A stretch of DNA of 64,000 bases from Saccopteryx bilineata (GCF_036850765.1 NC_089501.1:14980997-15044996); one strand, 5' to 3'; numbered from the stretch's first letter, positions 12,501 through 26,400 are shown. Numbers and translations: made by a program. The notes: a model not told the origin generated them from the sequence alone.

Positions 12501-13680
12501 TAAGCCAAATTCTGAACTGAATGTCTTCCTGGGTAATTTTCTTGAAGGCTTTCTCCACATGATTTCACTGCTGAAAATATTTAAGAAGAATCTTTTCTAG
12601 AATCAGCTTTTATACCATACATAAACTTGGCAAGAAATAGACATGCGACCAGCTCTTACCCGACACAGTATTATCAGCTGCAATCCACACCCCTTATGCC
12701 CTCTAATTATTTAGTCTTGACTTAAATGAGAGTTGGTTTGGTTACATCAAGTAAATAAACCAACTCATAAAGGACAATGATTGCCACAAGAAGGTATATT
12801 CAAAAGAACGTAATGAATGCTCTGAAGGCAATGAAATATATAGTCCTTCCACACTACCAACTAAAACAGGGAGATATTCATTTGGAAGTTTAAATGACTG
12901 CATGTATTCTTAAATATCAGTTGCATTTTATTGTGATATCATGTACTTCAGTAGAACTAACCCAACCAAGTTTGAATTATATAAAAAACCTGTTTTTAAT
13001 GTATTTTACCTAACAAAAGGAATTCAAATATCACCTGATTTAGATTTTGTTTTATGTTAGCGGTATTCAGATATAAAGAAGACAGGCTGGCTGTTTCTTA
13101 AAGTAGTTTCAACTGTAAAACAGATACAAAACTGTTAAAAATGTAAACATTTGCGATTGTACATAAGCTATTATTCCAGAGTCACTTTGTTAATCTTTTA
13201 CAATAATGAAAGGAGGCCTTAAAATGGCTTGTACTAATTATATATGGCTTTGCTTACATTAATATATACAAGTAAAAACTGTAAATAGTAAGGGACATGT
13301 TAAAATTAGTTCAAATTACATTTAATTGCCTTGTGATATATAAATCACTATGCCAGTGAACAGATCATCACATTGAAATTTTGCACCTCTTAGGCAATCC
13401 ACAATTGCTCTGGAAAAATTGTTGACCCATCTACAGTATCAAAATCAACCCAACCCCTAACCTCATCGTCTCAGCACAGTGGTTGCTCAAATACAATGGC
13501 TCTGCCTCCTGTGCTATTATTGGAACACTTGCCTGCTAGTGGAACTCCTGTTCAGCCAGTCTTTGAAAACCCTAAAATATAAGACAAGCTTCTACATGAA
13601 AGAAAAACAAGAATAAACAGTGTGTGCCTTTCTCAGAAGCAGGGCTTTAACCCCAGAAGTTCTTATAATTTTATGAATAA

Positions 13681-13727
13681 ACACACATGCACACACACAA
13701 ACATGCACACACACACAAAAACACAGG
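13681..13727. repeat. CA-rich microsatellite in the 3' UTR
   Basis: Imperfect (CA)n with interspersed TGCA and AAAA steps, in the proximal 3' UTR of CEP85L. Likely length-polymorphic. Confidence 0.8.
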
Positions 13728-14116
13728 GCGAAAAGAAATCCTACCCCATTTATCTGAAGGGCACTCTTCACAGCTTGGTCCTACAATCAGTAGTTTGAGA
13801 ATAGAGAATTTTTTTTCTTATACACTTTATCACATTTTCAAATGGTAATTTGACTTTTTGTCCTGATTAGATAAGCCCCTTCGAGACCACCTTATGCTCT
13901 CCCCAACAAAGCAAATACACAGGAAAAAAAATCCTATGTGCAAGTCATTATGTCATTTGCAACTTTCCAACATGGCTCCTTCAGAGATCAGATGAGATCA
14001 GGAGCATTCAGGGTGGTGTGGCTGAAGACCACCCTGGCTCCTAAAAAGAAATACGAAGACCTGTAACACAGCAGCATTTCACAACAGGTCGTTATTGCTG
14101 TGGGATCAACATGTGA

Positions 14117-15014
<898 letters not shown>

Positions 15015-15030
15015 TAGAGGCTTACTCTTA

Positions 15031-15402
15031 TTATTATAATTTTTTGTGTATGTGACAGAGAGACAGAGAAAGGGACATATAGGGACAGACAGACAAGAAG
15101 GGAGAGAGATAAAAAGCATCAATTAGTTGACTGACTGTTTTCTCATATGTGCCTTGATGGGGGGGGGCTACAGCAGAGCACGTGACCCCTTGCTCAAGCC
15201 AGCGACCTTGGGCTTCAAGCCAGTGACCTTTGGGCTCAAGCCAGCGACCATGGAGTCATGTCTATGATCCCACGCTCAAGCCAGTGACCCCGTGCTCAAG
15301 CCGGGTGAGCCCACGCTCAAGCTGGCGACCTCCGGGTTTCAAACCTGGGTTCTCTATGTCCCAGTCCAATACTCTATTCATTGTTCCACCACCTGGTCAG
15401 GC
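15031..15402 (-). mobile_element. Bat tRNA-derived SINE, GCTTGAGC-repeat type, antisense
   Basis: Reads in reverse as CCTGACCAGGTGGTGGAAC..., then several GCTTGAGC / CAAGGTC blocks, 'aaggcacatatgaga' and a CTCTGTCTCTGTCAC tail. It is flanked by a perfect 16-bp target duplication TAGAGGCTTACTCTTA (15015-15030 and 15403-15418). Confidence 0.92.
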
Positions 15403-15652
15403 TAGAGGCTTACTCTTAATAATTTACATATACTTTCATAAACAAGTAAGCCCTATCAGGCATTGATGATGACCTACTACTACACATAGGCTACAGAGGC
15501 ATAAGCAAGAGAGCAACTGACTGGAGACGAGACAGGTCCACTGGATTGACCAAGCAAGCAGACTAAGCAAAGGTATAGCAGAAAACCAAAGAGTCTGAAA
15601 GAAGTTGAGAAACTTCAAGAAAATCAGTAATCAGCTCTAAAATGATAGTGCA

Positions 15653-16001
15653 GCCCTGGCCGGTTGGCACACTGGTAGATTGTCAGCCTAGCATGTAAAT
15701 GTCCTGGGTTTGATTCCTGGCCAGGGCACACAGGAGAAGCAACCATCTACTTCTCCACTCTTCCCCCTCTCCTTTTTCTCTATCTCTCTCTTCCCCACCC
15801 ACAGCCAAGGCTCCATTGGAGCAAAATTAGCCCAGGCACTGAGGATGGCTCCATGGCCTCCACCTCAGGTGCTAGAATGGCTCCTGTTGCAACAGAATAA
15901 CAGCCCAGATGGGCAGAGCATCACATGGGTGGATTCTGGTTGGGTGCATGCAAGAGTTTGTCTCACTGCCTCCCCACTTCTCACTTCAGAAAAATACAAA
16001 A

Positions 16002-16036
<35 letters not shown>

Positions 16037-16037
16037 A
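15653..16037 (+). mobile_element. Bat tRNA-derived SINE, long type
   Basis: Head GCCCTGGCCGGTTGGCACAC, B box GGTTTGATTCC, and the 'caaggctccattggagca' module with CTTCAGAAAAATACAAA end. The tail has expanded into (AAAT)n at about 15997-16036. The flanks 'aatgatagtgca' and 'aaggatagcaca' look like a decayed target duplication. Confidence 0.9.
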
Positions 16038-16089
16038 AGGATAGCACACCAGAGAGGAGAGTGCCAAGAAATAAGGCTAAAGGGATAGA

Positions 16090-16960
16090 TGTGAGCCACC
16101 TATCCTCACTTTTGGTGAGTGTAACGTGATAGAAAGTCAGCTTCAGTTTCAGAGAGATGGACGAGGGGAGAGGGAAATGGATGACAGAGACCAGTCCAGA
16201 GGAAAGCATGAATTAAGGCAATAATGCAATGAAGATGTAACAGTAGGAATAAATGCTAGAAGCAGGATGGCACTATAGAAATGATAGAGCCCAGTCATCC
16301 TCAACTTTCATAGGGTCAGAAATAGAGTATAGAGCACATGATAAAGAGGATAAAATCTGGGTTGGGGTGCTATGTGAATGGTGGTGCTACTCACAGAGTG
16401 GAAGAGTAGGTTTGCAGAGGGAAGAAAAGTTGGCTCTGTTTTGGACATACAGAGTCTGGGACGCCTATGAAATAATTGGTTCTAATAAGTAGGTCAATAT
16501 AATCAGGAGCCTAGAAGGGATATTCTAGGCAGACTGAGAAAAATGTCTGTATGGGTCAAAAGTACAGGGATAAAAGAACACAACAACAGGACATGGATAA
16601 GATTACTAAGAAAATATATCAAAAGAGAAACAAAAAACCAACAACAAAAGGTTTCTGGGGCACACCAATATTGAAGTGGCCGAGAATATCACAAAAGTCT
16701 GAGACTGAGCCATCATAAAGGCAGTAGCAGAACATAGAAAATGATGTCATGGAAAGCATGGTAGCAGAGAGGTTAAGGAGGATGGGTTAACAGTGCCAAC
16801 AAATAATCTATAGAGTAATGAGATAAGGATTCAAAAGAATCGATTGGTTTTTGACCATTTAGCTGGCTGAACTATAAGGTAAGAATTCTGGGGTTAAATT
16901 TTAAAGACTGGAGTGGGTATTCATTGGGAGGTGAATGTGGCAAGGGTCTTAAATCTCCCT
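16090..16960 (-). mobile_element. L2 LINE fragment, antisense
   Basis: Blocks such as 'ctgttttggacatacagagt', 'tctggggcacaccaatattg' and 'atcataaaggcagtagc' follow the order of the reverse complement of the L2 reverse transcriptase region. Heavily diverged. Confidence 0.55.
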
Positions 16961-17129
16961 TTTATTTATATTAAGGTAACTCTCATTACTAAAGAAGTTC
17001 ACAAATATTATATATAGGAGTGTGCAAATGCAGGTTACAAAATAATTGAAAGAGAAACTACCTCTGAAATGTTGGAGAAAGTGAGTCTTTTGAGAGTTAA
17101 CTTTTGCTTGTTCCAAGAGATCCTTGCTA

Positions 17130-17400
17130 AACCATCCATATTCACCTGGCAAACTTCTTTGAGATTTAAGCCAACACCAGCTACTCCATGGAGCCTGCAT
17201 AGCCCTTACCAGATAGATATAACTGTTTTCCCTTCTGCTCCCAGTGTCCCTGTCCACATCTCAATTATAGTATTTATCATAATGTCCTAATAATTTGGTT
17301 AATGTGTGAGCAAGGGATGTATTCAAAGTGTTTGCATTATCAGTACCTCAGTCAGTGCCCGGACTCTGGAAAGCATTTAATGAACATGTACTGAGAGAAC
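17130..17400 (+). mobile_element. Possible L2 3'-end fragment
   Basis: 'ccagtgtccctgtccacatc', 'agtatttatcataatgtcct' and 'tcagtgcccggactctgg' resemble a worn L2 3' end. Weak. Confidence 0.3.
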
Positions 17401-17612
17401 ACACTTAACCTTCAAAGTGTCTTTTACAAACCCATACTCATATACATGAACACATATCTATGTGCAGACATCTCTGTCCACAACTACATTTTCATTTAAC
17501 AAGCAATATGCTTTCAGATCAGACTATTACGCATTTGGCTTGACAGAATAACTATTATAATGCAAGATGGCAGAATATTTTTGATAAAACTGGAAAAAAA
17601 ATAACTAGTCCC

Positions 17613-17694
17613 CTGTCTAGGTACATAGTTACTAAACTATATTATTAGGTAATTATCTGTCTAGTACATAGTTACTATATTATTAGGTAATTAT
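17613..17694. repeat. Imperfect tandem duplication, two units
   Basis: Unit 1 (17613-17656, 44 bp) and unit 2 (17657-17694, 38 bp) both run from CTGTCTAG to GGTAATTAT and differ by two short deletions. Confidence 0.85.
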
Positions 17695-18430
17695 TTAATA
17701 CATGTTGGTGCATAGCTCTTGTCATCTTACTCTATTTATATCTCCTAACCTAACTGAAGTCCAATTCTTCTGTATTAAAGAGACCACATGCCAATATTAT
17801 AATTCAGACACACAGCAGAGATGAGTGTTGCTGCAACAGGAGCACGAAAGGGAAGTGATACTAGGATATTCCTGGGACAGCTCTCACTACTAGGAGTGCA
17901 GGAAGGTGGAACTCAGGCAAAATGCGTGGATGTCACAATGAGAGGGATAAAGCCAGAAGTGGGCACGACCAGAGAGCAATAGATCTGTAGACCATAAAAA
18001 CTGCCACAGAACAAACACTACATAGGAAAGCAAGTGAGTAATTTTTCTCTGATATTTTACCATTGGACAGATGGCTGAGATACTAATTTAACAATTACCA
18101 CATGAAAGCAAACAGAATGATTATTTTGAGAAGAGAAATCAGGAAATCAGACCCATGACCACTCCCATCACACAGTAACAGGTTCAGCCCTGCTCATGCA
18201 CACAGGCAGGTTCACAGGCGTTCTGACCAGTGCCATTCCATATCAGCCACGAGCCAGCTTATTTCTGTAACTAGAATGAGGTAAGTTCTAGCAATGAAGT
18301 AATAACAAGTAGTCACACATCTAAGATCAAATCAGAGATTTATAAATCTGCGTAGAAAAGGAGATTAAAAACAAATAGGGAAAATGCAATCAGAAGTTCC
18401 TAATTCATGAAGACAAGTTTCTAACTATTA

Positions 18431-18796
<366 letters not shown>

Positions 18797-18956
18797 TTAA
18801 CTATATACAGAGTAGTGAAAAAAAAAATTTAATCGTGTAAATAGTTCCCCTGTATTATTTCATGCCCTAGAGAAGAAACATAAATCCACAGTCTCAGTTT
18901 CTAGGAGTCTCTCATGTTCTCATACAATGAGCATCTTCATTTTCTACATATATCTT

Positions 18957-19144
18957 TTAAAATTTTATTTATAGATTTTAGAGAGAGGAAAGAGAGTAAA
19001 GGGGTGGGTTGGGGGAGAGAGCAGGAAGCATCAACTCCTAGTTGCTTCTCATATGTTCCTTGACATGGCAAGCCCAGGGATTTGAACCCGCAACCTCAGC
19101 ATTCCAAGTTGACACCTCACCCACTGCACAACCACAGGTCAGGC
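18957..19144 (-). mobile_element. Bat tRNA-derived SINE, short type, antisense
   Basis: Reads in reverse as CCTGACCTGTGGTTGTGCAG, then 'aatgctgaggtt', 'ggttcaaatccctgggcttg', 'aaggaacatatgagaagc', a polypurine/pyrimidine stretch and the 'tctataaataaaat' end. Confidence 0.85.
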
Positions 19145-19198
19145 TCTACATATTTTTCTATAAAAAGAGTTATCCTAAAAACAAACCAAAAAAACCTG

Positions 19199-19490
19199 TC
19201 CCTGGCCAGTTGGCTCAGTGGATAGAGCACTGGCCCTGTGTGTGGATGTATGTCCCAGGTTTGATCCCCAGTCAAGGCACACAAGAGAAGCAACCATCTG
19301 CTTCCCTCCTCCCTCTCCCCCTTTGCTCGTGTGGTCCAAGTGCTGGCCTCAGGCACTGAGGATAGCTCCGTGGATTTGAGCACTGGCCCCAGACGGGGGT
19401 TGCTGGGTGGATCTCTGTCAGAGTTCATGTGGGAGTCTGTGTCACTATCTCCTTTGGTCTCACTTATAGAAAAAACAAAACAACAAAAAA
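19199..19490 (+). mobile_element. Bat tRNA-derived SINE, long type, shortened and diverged
   Basis: Head TCCCTGGCCAGTTGGCTCAG with B box GGTTTGATCCCC, then a contracted middle and the 'gggagtctgtgtcactatct' end with an A-rich tail. It lacks part of the central module present in other copies. Confidence 0.85.
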
Positions 19491-20261
19491 ACTACAAAGA
19501 AACTTTACACTGCATCCTGTAGTTTTTATTATTAACAGCAATAATGATTTAGTTACTTTGAATACATATTTTATAAAGAAAAAAGTACGTAATGGTATTA
19601 TATTAACAGGAATAAAAATTTTCAGTGTAAGAGAAAAATACAACCAAAAAGATCATGGAAGGAAAAAAGTGCCCTGGACAATTGTAGGCTGTTCAATTTA
19701 ATTAGCTTTTCAACTGGGACGGTATTTCAGAATAACCAAATAGGCTGTGTTGATGAAGAAAAGATGGTTTTTAAACAGATGAGTGCCAGCTATTAAATAT
19801 AAAAAGAATGATATAATTAGAAAAAAAATACCATTCTTTTAATCATCTAATTATTCAGACAATGGTCACTGGTGTGTACTAAAACCATCAAGGCAAAGGG
19901 TGCTGGCAAACTACATGTTCTCACCGTTGCCTAAGTATCACCCCACAGATTAGCTGCTGTTTGCAGAGGCTCTAACATTACAGTGGAAAAACATCAGTCT
20001 GTCATCACCTTAACCAATGAGATGAGCACTGATGTCACTTACGGTGGAGTTACAAAACATATATAATTTAATGCTGTGAATAACACCAGGTATTCAAGCC
20101 AAAAAATGTTTGACCTGATTCTAATGACATCTTTAGCTCTAACTTCTAGCTTACAAGAAAATAGAGGGGACAGAGAACAAGGCACAAGGCAAATGAGGAA
20201 GCATGCAGACAAATCAAGAAGCCTGACAATCTATAAGCCTACAAAAGCCTAAAATCCTATT
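19491..20261. other. Intronic sequence, nothing recognised
   Basis: AT-rich intron DNA without a repeat or gene that I can name. Confidence 0.5.
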
Positions 20262-20612
20262 TTTTTGTTTTTATTGAGAGAAAGAGATATAGAGAGGGGA
20301 AAGGAGAGAGATGAGAAGCTCAACTCATAGTTGCGGCACTATAGTTGTTCATTGATTGCTTCCCATATGTGCCTTGATCAGGGAGCTCAAGCAAAGCCAG
20401 TGACCCCTTGCTCAAGCCAGTGACCTTGGGCTTCAAGCCCATGACCTTTTGGATCAAACTAGTAACCATAAGATGATTAATGTTTTTCTACATTAATGAT
20501 CCCACACTCAAGCCGGCGACCCTGTGCTCAAACCAGAGATCTCAGGGTTTTGAACCTGGGACCTCAGCATCCCAGGTCAATGCTGTATCCACTGTGCAAC
20601 CACTAGTCAGGC
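20262..20612 (-). mobile_element. Bat tRNA-derived SINE, GCTTGAGC-repeat type, antisense
   Basis: Reverse reading shows GCCTGACTAGTGGTTGCACAG, an A/B-box head, repeated GCTTGAG / CAAGGTCACTGGCTT blocks and a TCTCTATATCTCTTTC tail. Diverged, with a small internal insertion around 20470-20500. Confidence 0.88.
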
Positions 20613-20757
20613 AGACAATAGGCCCAACTTTGTCAACAGGTCACTAATATGAGAGAAGGGAACTTTAGGTTTACAAGACAAAATGTAACTCATAGCCTTT
20701 ATTGAATGCCGGTTTCAAGTCACCATAAAAAACATTTGTAAAGAAGTTAAAATTCTC

Positions 20758-21095
20758 GTCAGCCCAGCATGTGGATGTCCCGGTTCAGTTTCCAATCAGG
20801 TCACACAGGAGAAGCGATCATATGCTTCTCCACCCACTCCCTTCTCTCTCTTTTTCTCTACGCCTCCCACAGCCATGGCTTGATTGATTCAGGCACACTG
20901 GCCTCAGGCACTGAGGATAGCTCTATGGAGCCTAAGCCACAAGCACTAAAAATAGCTCTGTTGCAAGCATGACCCCAGAGGGGCAGAGCATCGATAGGCC
21001 CCAGATGGGGGTTGCCAGGTGGATCCTGGTCAGAATGCATGCAGGAGTCTATCTCTCTATCCCCCCCCCATCACTTGGAAAAGAAAAAAAAAAAA
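20758..21095 (+). mobile_element. Bat tRNA-derived SINE, long type, 5'-truncated
   Basis: Starts inside the tRNA part ('cagcccagcatgtggatgtc') and lacks the A box. The B box is present but altered. The remainder is the standard long body and A tail. Not expected to be transcribed by pol III. Confidence 0.85.
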
Positions 21096-21670
21096 GTAGA
21101 AAATTTTTAATATAGACTGGGTATTATCAAATATCAAGAAATATTATTCTTAATTGGGTGTGACAATGAGAATATGGCTCTATAGGAAAATGTCCCTAAT
21201 TTTTGGAGATACATTCTGAAGTATTTAAGTGGCAAATGTCATGATGAAAATTAAAAAACTAAAATATGTATTCTTTGTGTAACATGCCCTTAAATACAGC
21301 CAAGTGTTTCATAACTAAATGAAGAAAGTGTAATCTGTTCCAATGACAGTGTCAACACTGCACATTCCTAATGGACTGTCTAGGGTAATTTTGTTTACAT
21401 TCTATTTATGCTATTTGATGGTGTTGAGGCCTAAACTCTAACATTTTTCTTTGCTATAGTCTGTGAAATTGTATCCTAAAACATAAAAAAATAAGTATGT
21501 CTTTTTATTATAATTGTAGTAAGAAACCTAATATATTTATTTAACTGGCACACCAAAATCAAGTTTTCCATTTAAAAATGTTTTTTGAATATGTACAAAA
21601 TACGTATTTGCTTTAACTTAAAGAGGTACTGAATCATCCTTTCAAAGTAATATGAATTTCTTCTACTTGC

Positions 21671-21778
21671 CTCAAGCAATGTTTTTGTCAATCTCTGTAG
21701 GTTTCTTTCTTTCTTTTCTAGCTCTTCTATCATCTTCTGAGTGGTCAGTTTTTCTTCAGAAAGTTTTCCTTGCAAAGA
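21671..21778 (-). CDS. CEP85L: CEP85L coding exon H, followed by a GC donor
   Basis: Exon of 108 nt, phase 0 at both ends, with acceptor TTTTTTCTAG. It encodes 36 residues, [16 protein letters not shown] to RLTKTLLE, coiled coil. The donor is GAG|GCAAGT, a GC donor with an otherwise perfect match to U1. The nearby GT (GCAA|GTAGAA) would leave a one-base overhang that does not fit the phase-0 start of the next exon, so the GC site is chosen. Confidence 0.88.
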
Positions 21779-22689
21779 CTAGAAAAAAGAAAATTGGAAG
21801 GCAAAGCATGTTAACACTGAAAGCAAATTACAGACCGGTAGGTAACAAGGAATCCTGGTTCTGAATACTTCAGATCTACTGTCTCCCCCCCAGTCCACTT
21901 GGGAGATGTCGCATTCATGTTTCAGTTAGCCCCATTAATCTCGAGTAGATGACTGTAACAGGGAAAAAAATACCATCTTTTTCGCAAAATTTTTTAAACT
22001 GGGTAAAACAAGTTAAATGTAAACTTGCTGTTTAATGCTGTATTACAAACATTCTTACTTTGTTAACTGAACTTTATCTATGTATTGGAAGTATATTAGC
22101 CAATTTATACTTTCTACATTTTTTTCTTATGATTAATAAGCTATAAAAAATAAGATCATAAGACCATCTCCTATTTCCTATCATTTGAAACACAGTTAAC
22201 CACCCTTCTCAGTGGCTAACATTCCAAATGAATATGACGTTGAATTCAGGGCAAAGGCCTATTATTATGGGGCTTTGATAAACTAATTTCTTTCTTAACT
22301 CTATTATAAAATTACAAATTATCCAGATACAAGCAGCATAGAGGATATTTTAGGAGTACTTGGGTCATTTCAGTTTATATATCTGATGTTCAGCTCCACA
22401 TCAAAGAAAAATTTGCCTTAATCCCTATAGTTACCAGTGGAGTCTAGGTGTTTCTATCAACATTCTTTTGTTAAACTACGAGATCAGTACACATATGAAC
22501 AGAGAAAAGACTTCATCTTTTTCTTCAAGATTATATGTAGTCTCAACTCTGAAAATACTTCAGAATGTGACCCTTGTGAAACTTCGCTAGGAGGAAAAAA
22601 AGACCAAAGAAAATAACCATAGTAAATATGTAAGTTACATAGAATTATACATTAGAATTTGACTAGCACTCTGGAGAACAAATAGAACA

Positions 22690-23460
22690 TGGTATGGGGG
22701 GGGGTGAAATCTCAACTGGGGTAGAGTAAGGGATCATGGAAAAGATGACATTTAAGCAATGGCTTGAAAGAGGTGAAAGATTATGTCCAATAGATATCCA
22801 GAGAGTGTTTCAGTCAGTGCAAAGGTTCTGAGGCAGATAGGACCTTCTATGTTTGAGAAAAAGCTAGGGACTTAGTATAGCAGAAAATGGTAAAAAATAA
22901 AGTCAGAGAAGGAAGATGATACAGGAAACTTATGTAAGGCCATGTAGAAACTTTGATTTTTACTCTGGAGAAAATGAGGAACTATTGAAGGGTTCTGTGA
23001 AAACATATAATGTGATCTAATCTTTGTTTATAATTCATTCAGGTTGACAGCAGACTTCAGGCAAACAAGGTGGAATCAGGAAGAAATAATCCAGATAAAG
23101 GATGAAGACAGCCTGCACCAGGGGGGCAATAGTAAATGCTGGGAGAAGGGGCTAAACGTTAGGTGTATTTTGAAGGTCATAGGATTTGCTCATAAATGTG
23201 AGAAAGGAGAAAAGTCAAAGATAAATCTAAGGTTGCCGGACTAAGCACATGAAGGGCATATCTGCCATTAATATAGATGAAACATATGAAAGGTAAAGGA
23301 AGTTTATTAATTTTTGGTTAGAGAGGGATAAGAAATTCAGTTTGGGACGTTTTATTTCTGATATGTTAAATAGTAATGCCAAGGAGGCAACTGGGCATAC
23401 AAGTTGTAAGGTCAGGGGAGAATTTTGAGCTGGAGATAAAAATTAGGAAGTAATGAGCAC
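22690..23460 (-). mobile_element. L2 LINE fragment, antisense
   Basis: Ordered blocks 'gacatttaagcaatggctt', 'gcaaaggttctgaggcag', 'gtaaggccatgtagaaactt', 'tttgaaggtcataggatttg', 'gagctggagataaaaatt' match the reverse complement of the L2 reverse transcriptase and C-terminal region. Confidence 0.65.
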
Positions 23461-24646
23461 ACATATTATATTTAAAACCTTAAGCCTGAGTAAGATCACA
23501 AAGTACAGACAGAGAATTCAAGAAACAGGCCCCTTTTTTGAAATAATACCATATTTTAAAAAACAATCGATGTATCTTTAAAATAAACCTTAACATAAAT
23601 AACACAAATAAAATTAACTTATCCCAGGTTAAAAATGTAAAAAAAAATTATTTCTATTTAATAAGGTATTTTTTCTAATTGTTATATATTTATACCAGTC
23701 TACTAACTTGACAGTATCTTTATTATAATAGGATTTATGCTACCGGCCTTAAATTTATCATCTAAATAACTACAATAACAACAAAAACTTAAAAAAGCAA
23801 GTTCCTCTGAGATTTTTTTGATTTAAATTTCTAAACATTTTAATTATCTAGAAACAAAATATGTCAGTCACTCAAAGACAAGGCAGTAGAATTCATCCAA
23901 TCAGACTAGCAAAAAGAAAAAGAATGAAAAAGAGTAAAGAGAGCTCATGGACAGACAATATTTGAGCTCAAGCAAGCAGACCAATATTTGCATTATCGGG
24001 ATCCTAAAAGGAGAAAAGAGGTGGGGCATAAAACTCATTTGAGGAAATAATGGCCTAAAACTACCCTAACCTGGGGAAGGAAACAGATATCCAGATCCAA
24101 GAGAGTTCTAAATAAGAGGAACCCAAAGAAACCCACACCCAGTCACATTATAATTAAACTGCCAAAAGTGAAAGACAAAGAGAGAGAATCCTAAAAGCAG
24201 CAAGAGAAAACAACTTGTTATATATATACTACCATAAGACTACCAGTAGATTTTTTAGCAGAAACTTTTTGCAGGCCAGGATAGTGTGGCATGATATATT
24301 CAAAACACTGGGGAAAAAATACCCGCTAACCAAGAATACTCTACCCAGCAAAGCTGTCCTTCACGATTAAAGTTTTCCATACAAGCAAAAGCAGAAGAAA
24401 TACATCACCACTAAAATGATCTTACAAGATATGTTAAAGAGACTTCTTTAAGATGAAATGAAAGGATGCTCATTAATAACAGAAAAACATGGAAGTATAT
24501 TTCACTAGTAGAATTAAATATATAATAAAATTCAGACTAATCTTATGTCAAGGTAGTGGAAAGCAATGAAAACTAAAGACAAAAGTAGTAGAAATAACTA
24601 ACTACAATATTTTATTAATGGATTTACAGTAAAAAAAATAAATTGT

Positions 24647-25050
24647 GCCCTGGCCGGTTGGCTCAGCGGTAGAGCGTCGGCCTAGCATGCAGAGGACCCA
24701 GGTTCGATTCCCGGCCAGGGCACACAGGAGAAGCGCCCATTTGCTTCTCCACCCCTCCGCTGCGCTTTCCTCTCTGTCTCTCTCTTCCCCTCCCGCAGCC
24801 AAGGCTCCATTGGAGCAAACATGGCCCGGGCGCTGGGGATGGCTCTGTGGCCTCTGCCCCAGGCGCTAGAGTGGCTCTGGTCGCAACATGGCGACGCCCA
24901 GGATGGGCAGAGCACCGCCCCCTGGTGGGCAGAGCGTCGCCCCATGGTGGGCGTGCCGGGTGGATCCCGGTCGGGCGCATGCGGGAGTCTGTCTGACTGT
25001 CTCTCCCTGTTTCCAGCTTATCAAAATAAAGAAAATAAATAAATAAATAA
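24647..25050 (+). mobile_element. Young bat tRNA-derived SINE, long type
   Basis: Near-consensus copy with intact A box (TGGCTCAGCGG) and B box (GGTTCGATTCC), full long body including the duplicated 'gtgggcagagcgtcgcccca' module, and an AAAT-type tail. Flanked by AAATAAATTGTG on both sides, so a recent insertion. Confidence 0.93.
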
Positions 25051-26135
25051 ATAAATTGTGGAATCAAAAATAAAAAAAGTGGGGGCACTTCATTAAATTA
25101 AAAAGCTTCAGCAAAGCAAAAGAAAACAAAGTGAAAAGGCAACCTAACAAATGGGAGAAAATATTTGCAATCATGTATCTAATAAGGGGATAATATCTAA
25201 AATATGAAGAACTCATACAACAATAGCAAAAATACCAAACAGTATGATAAAAAATGGGCAGAGGTTCTGAATAACTATTCAAAGAAATGTTTCTTTTTCA
25301 AAGAAAACATGCAGATGGACAATGGGTACAAGCAAAGGTGCTCAACATCATTAATCATCAGGGAAATGCAAATCAAAACTACAATAAGATTATCACCTCA
25401 CATCTGTTAGGGTGCTATTATCAAAAAGATAAGAGATAACAAGTGTTAATAAGAATGTGGAAAAAAGGAAACCCTGGTTTCACTGTTAGAAAAGAGGCAA
25501 AATGGTGTAGGCACTATGGAAAAATAGAATCATGGTTCCTCAAAAAAATTAAAATAGAACCATCAGATGATCCAGCTACTCTACTTTTGAATATTTACCC
25601 AAAGGAAACAAAAACACTACCCCCAAATGATCTATGCACCCATGTTCACTGCAGCAGTATTTACAATAGCCAAGACATGGAAACAACCTAAGTTTCCATT
25701 GACGGATGAACAAATAAAGAAAATATGGTGTATATATATACAATGGAATATTACTCACCCATAAAAAGAAAATCTAACCATTTGCAAGAACATTGATAGA
25801 CCTTGAAAGCATTATGCTAAGTAAAATACCTAATAGTATTATACATATCAGAAAACAGAATGATAGTTGTCAGAAACAAGAGGTTGGGGTGGTTTAATCA
25901 GTGAAGGGGTAAAGAGGTATAAACTTCCAGTTATAAAATAAGTCCTGGAGATGTAATCTACAATACAGTGACTATAATTAATAATACTGGATTGTATATT
26001 TGAAAATTGCTAATAGGCGATCTTAAAAGTTCTCATTATAAGGTACAACAACGGTGATGGTTATAAATTAGCCTTATTGTGGTAAACAATTCACAATATA
26101 TAAAAATATAAAATCATTGTTGTACTCCTAAAACT

Positions 26136-26205
26136 AATGTCATATGTCAGTTGTATATCAATAATAAACAAATGTCATATGTCAGTTGTATATCAATAAT
26201 AAACA
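26136..26205. repeat. Perfect 35-bp tandem duplication in an L1 tail
   Basis: Two identical copies (26136-26170, 26171-26205) beginning AATGTCATATGTCAG, at the 3' end of the L1, followed by (CAAA)n. Confidence 0.95.
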
Positions 26206-26264
26206 AACAAACAAAACAAATAAATAAAGTTCACAGTGGGAAAAAAAAGAGGAAGAAAGTAAAG

Positions 26265-26400
26265 TTAATGGAAACAGCATAAGATTTTGGAGTCATAAGA
26301 TTCTGGGTCCACAGCTAATGCTGTGCCATGATGGGTAAAATATTCATGCTTTCTACACTCCAAAGTCATCACAATTTCTAATCTTGTAATGTACTGTGAA
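26265..26400 (+). mobile_element. MIR fragment, sense
   Basis: 'aacagcataagattttggag', 'tcataagattctgggtccac' and 'gggtaaaatattcatg' follow the MIR order. Short and diverged. Confidence 0.5.

Larger units (their letters stand above)
9570..14116 (-). other. CEP85L: CEP85L 3' UTR (about 4.5 kb)
   Basis: The stretch downstream of the stop codon is free of recognisable transposons for about 5 kb, in contrast with the rest of the window, as expected for a long transcribed UTR. The end is placed near two AATAAA hexamers on the minus strand (complement of 9591-9596 and 9579-9584), with cleavage expected around 9555-9575. Earlier cleavage sites are possible. AT-rich with many ATTTA-type motifs. The end is an inference. 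Confidence 0.45.
23870..26230 (+). mobile_element. Old L1 (L1M / HAL1-like), sense, interrupted by a SINE
   Basis: The left part (to 24640) shows the ORF1-end region typical of L1M/HAL1: 'acctggggaaggaaacagat', 'cacattataattaaactgcc', 'gcaggccagga', 'aagaatactctacccagc'. The right part (from about 25065) is ORF2 3' end and 3' UTR: 'gggagaaaatatttgcaatc', 'tttacccaaaggaaac', 'ccatgttcactgcagcagta'. Frames are broken. The jump between parts may mark two separate elements. Confidence 0.75.
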
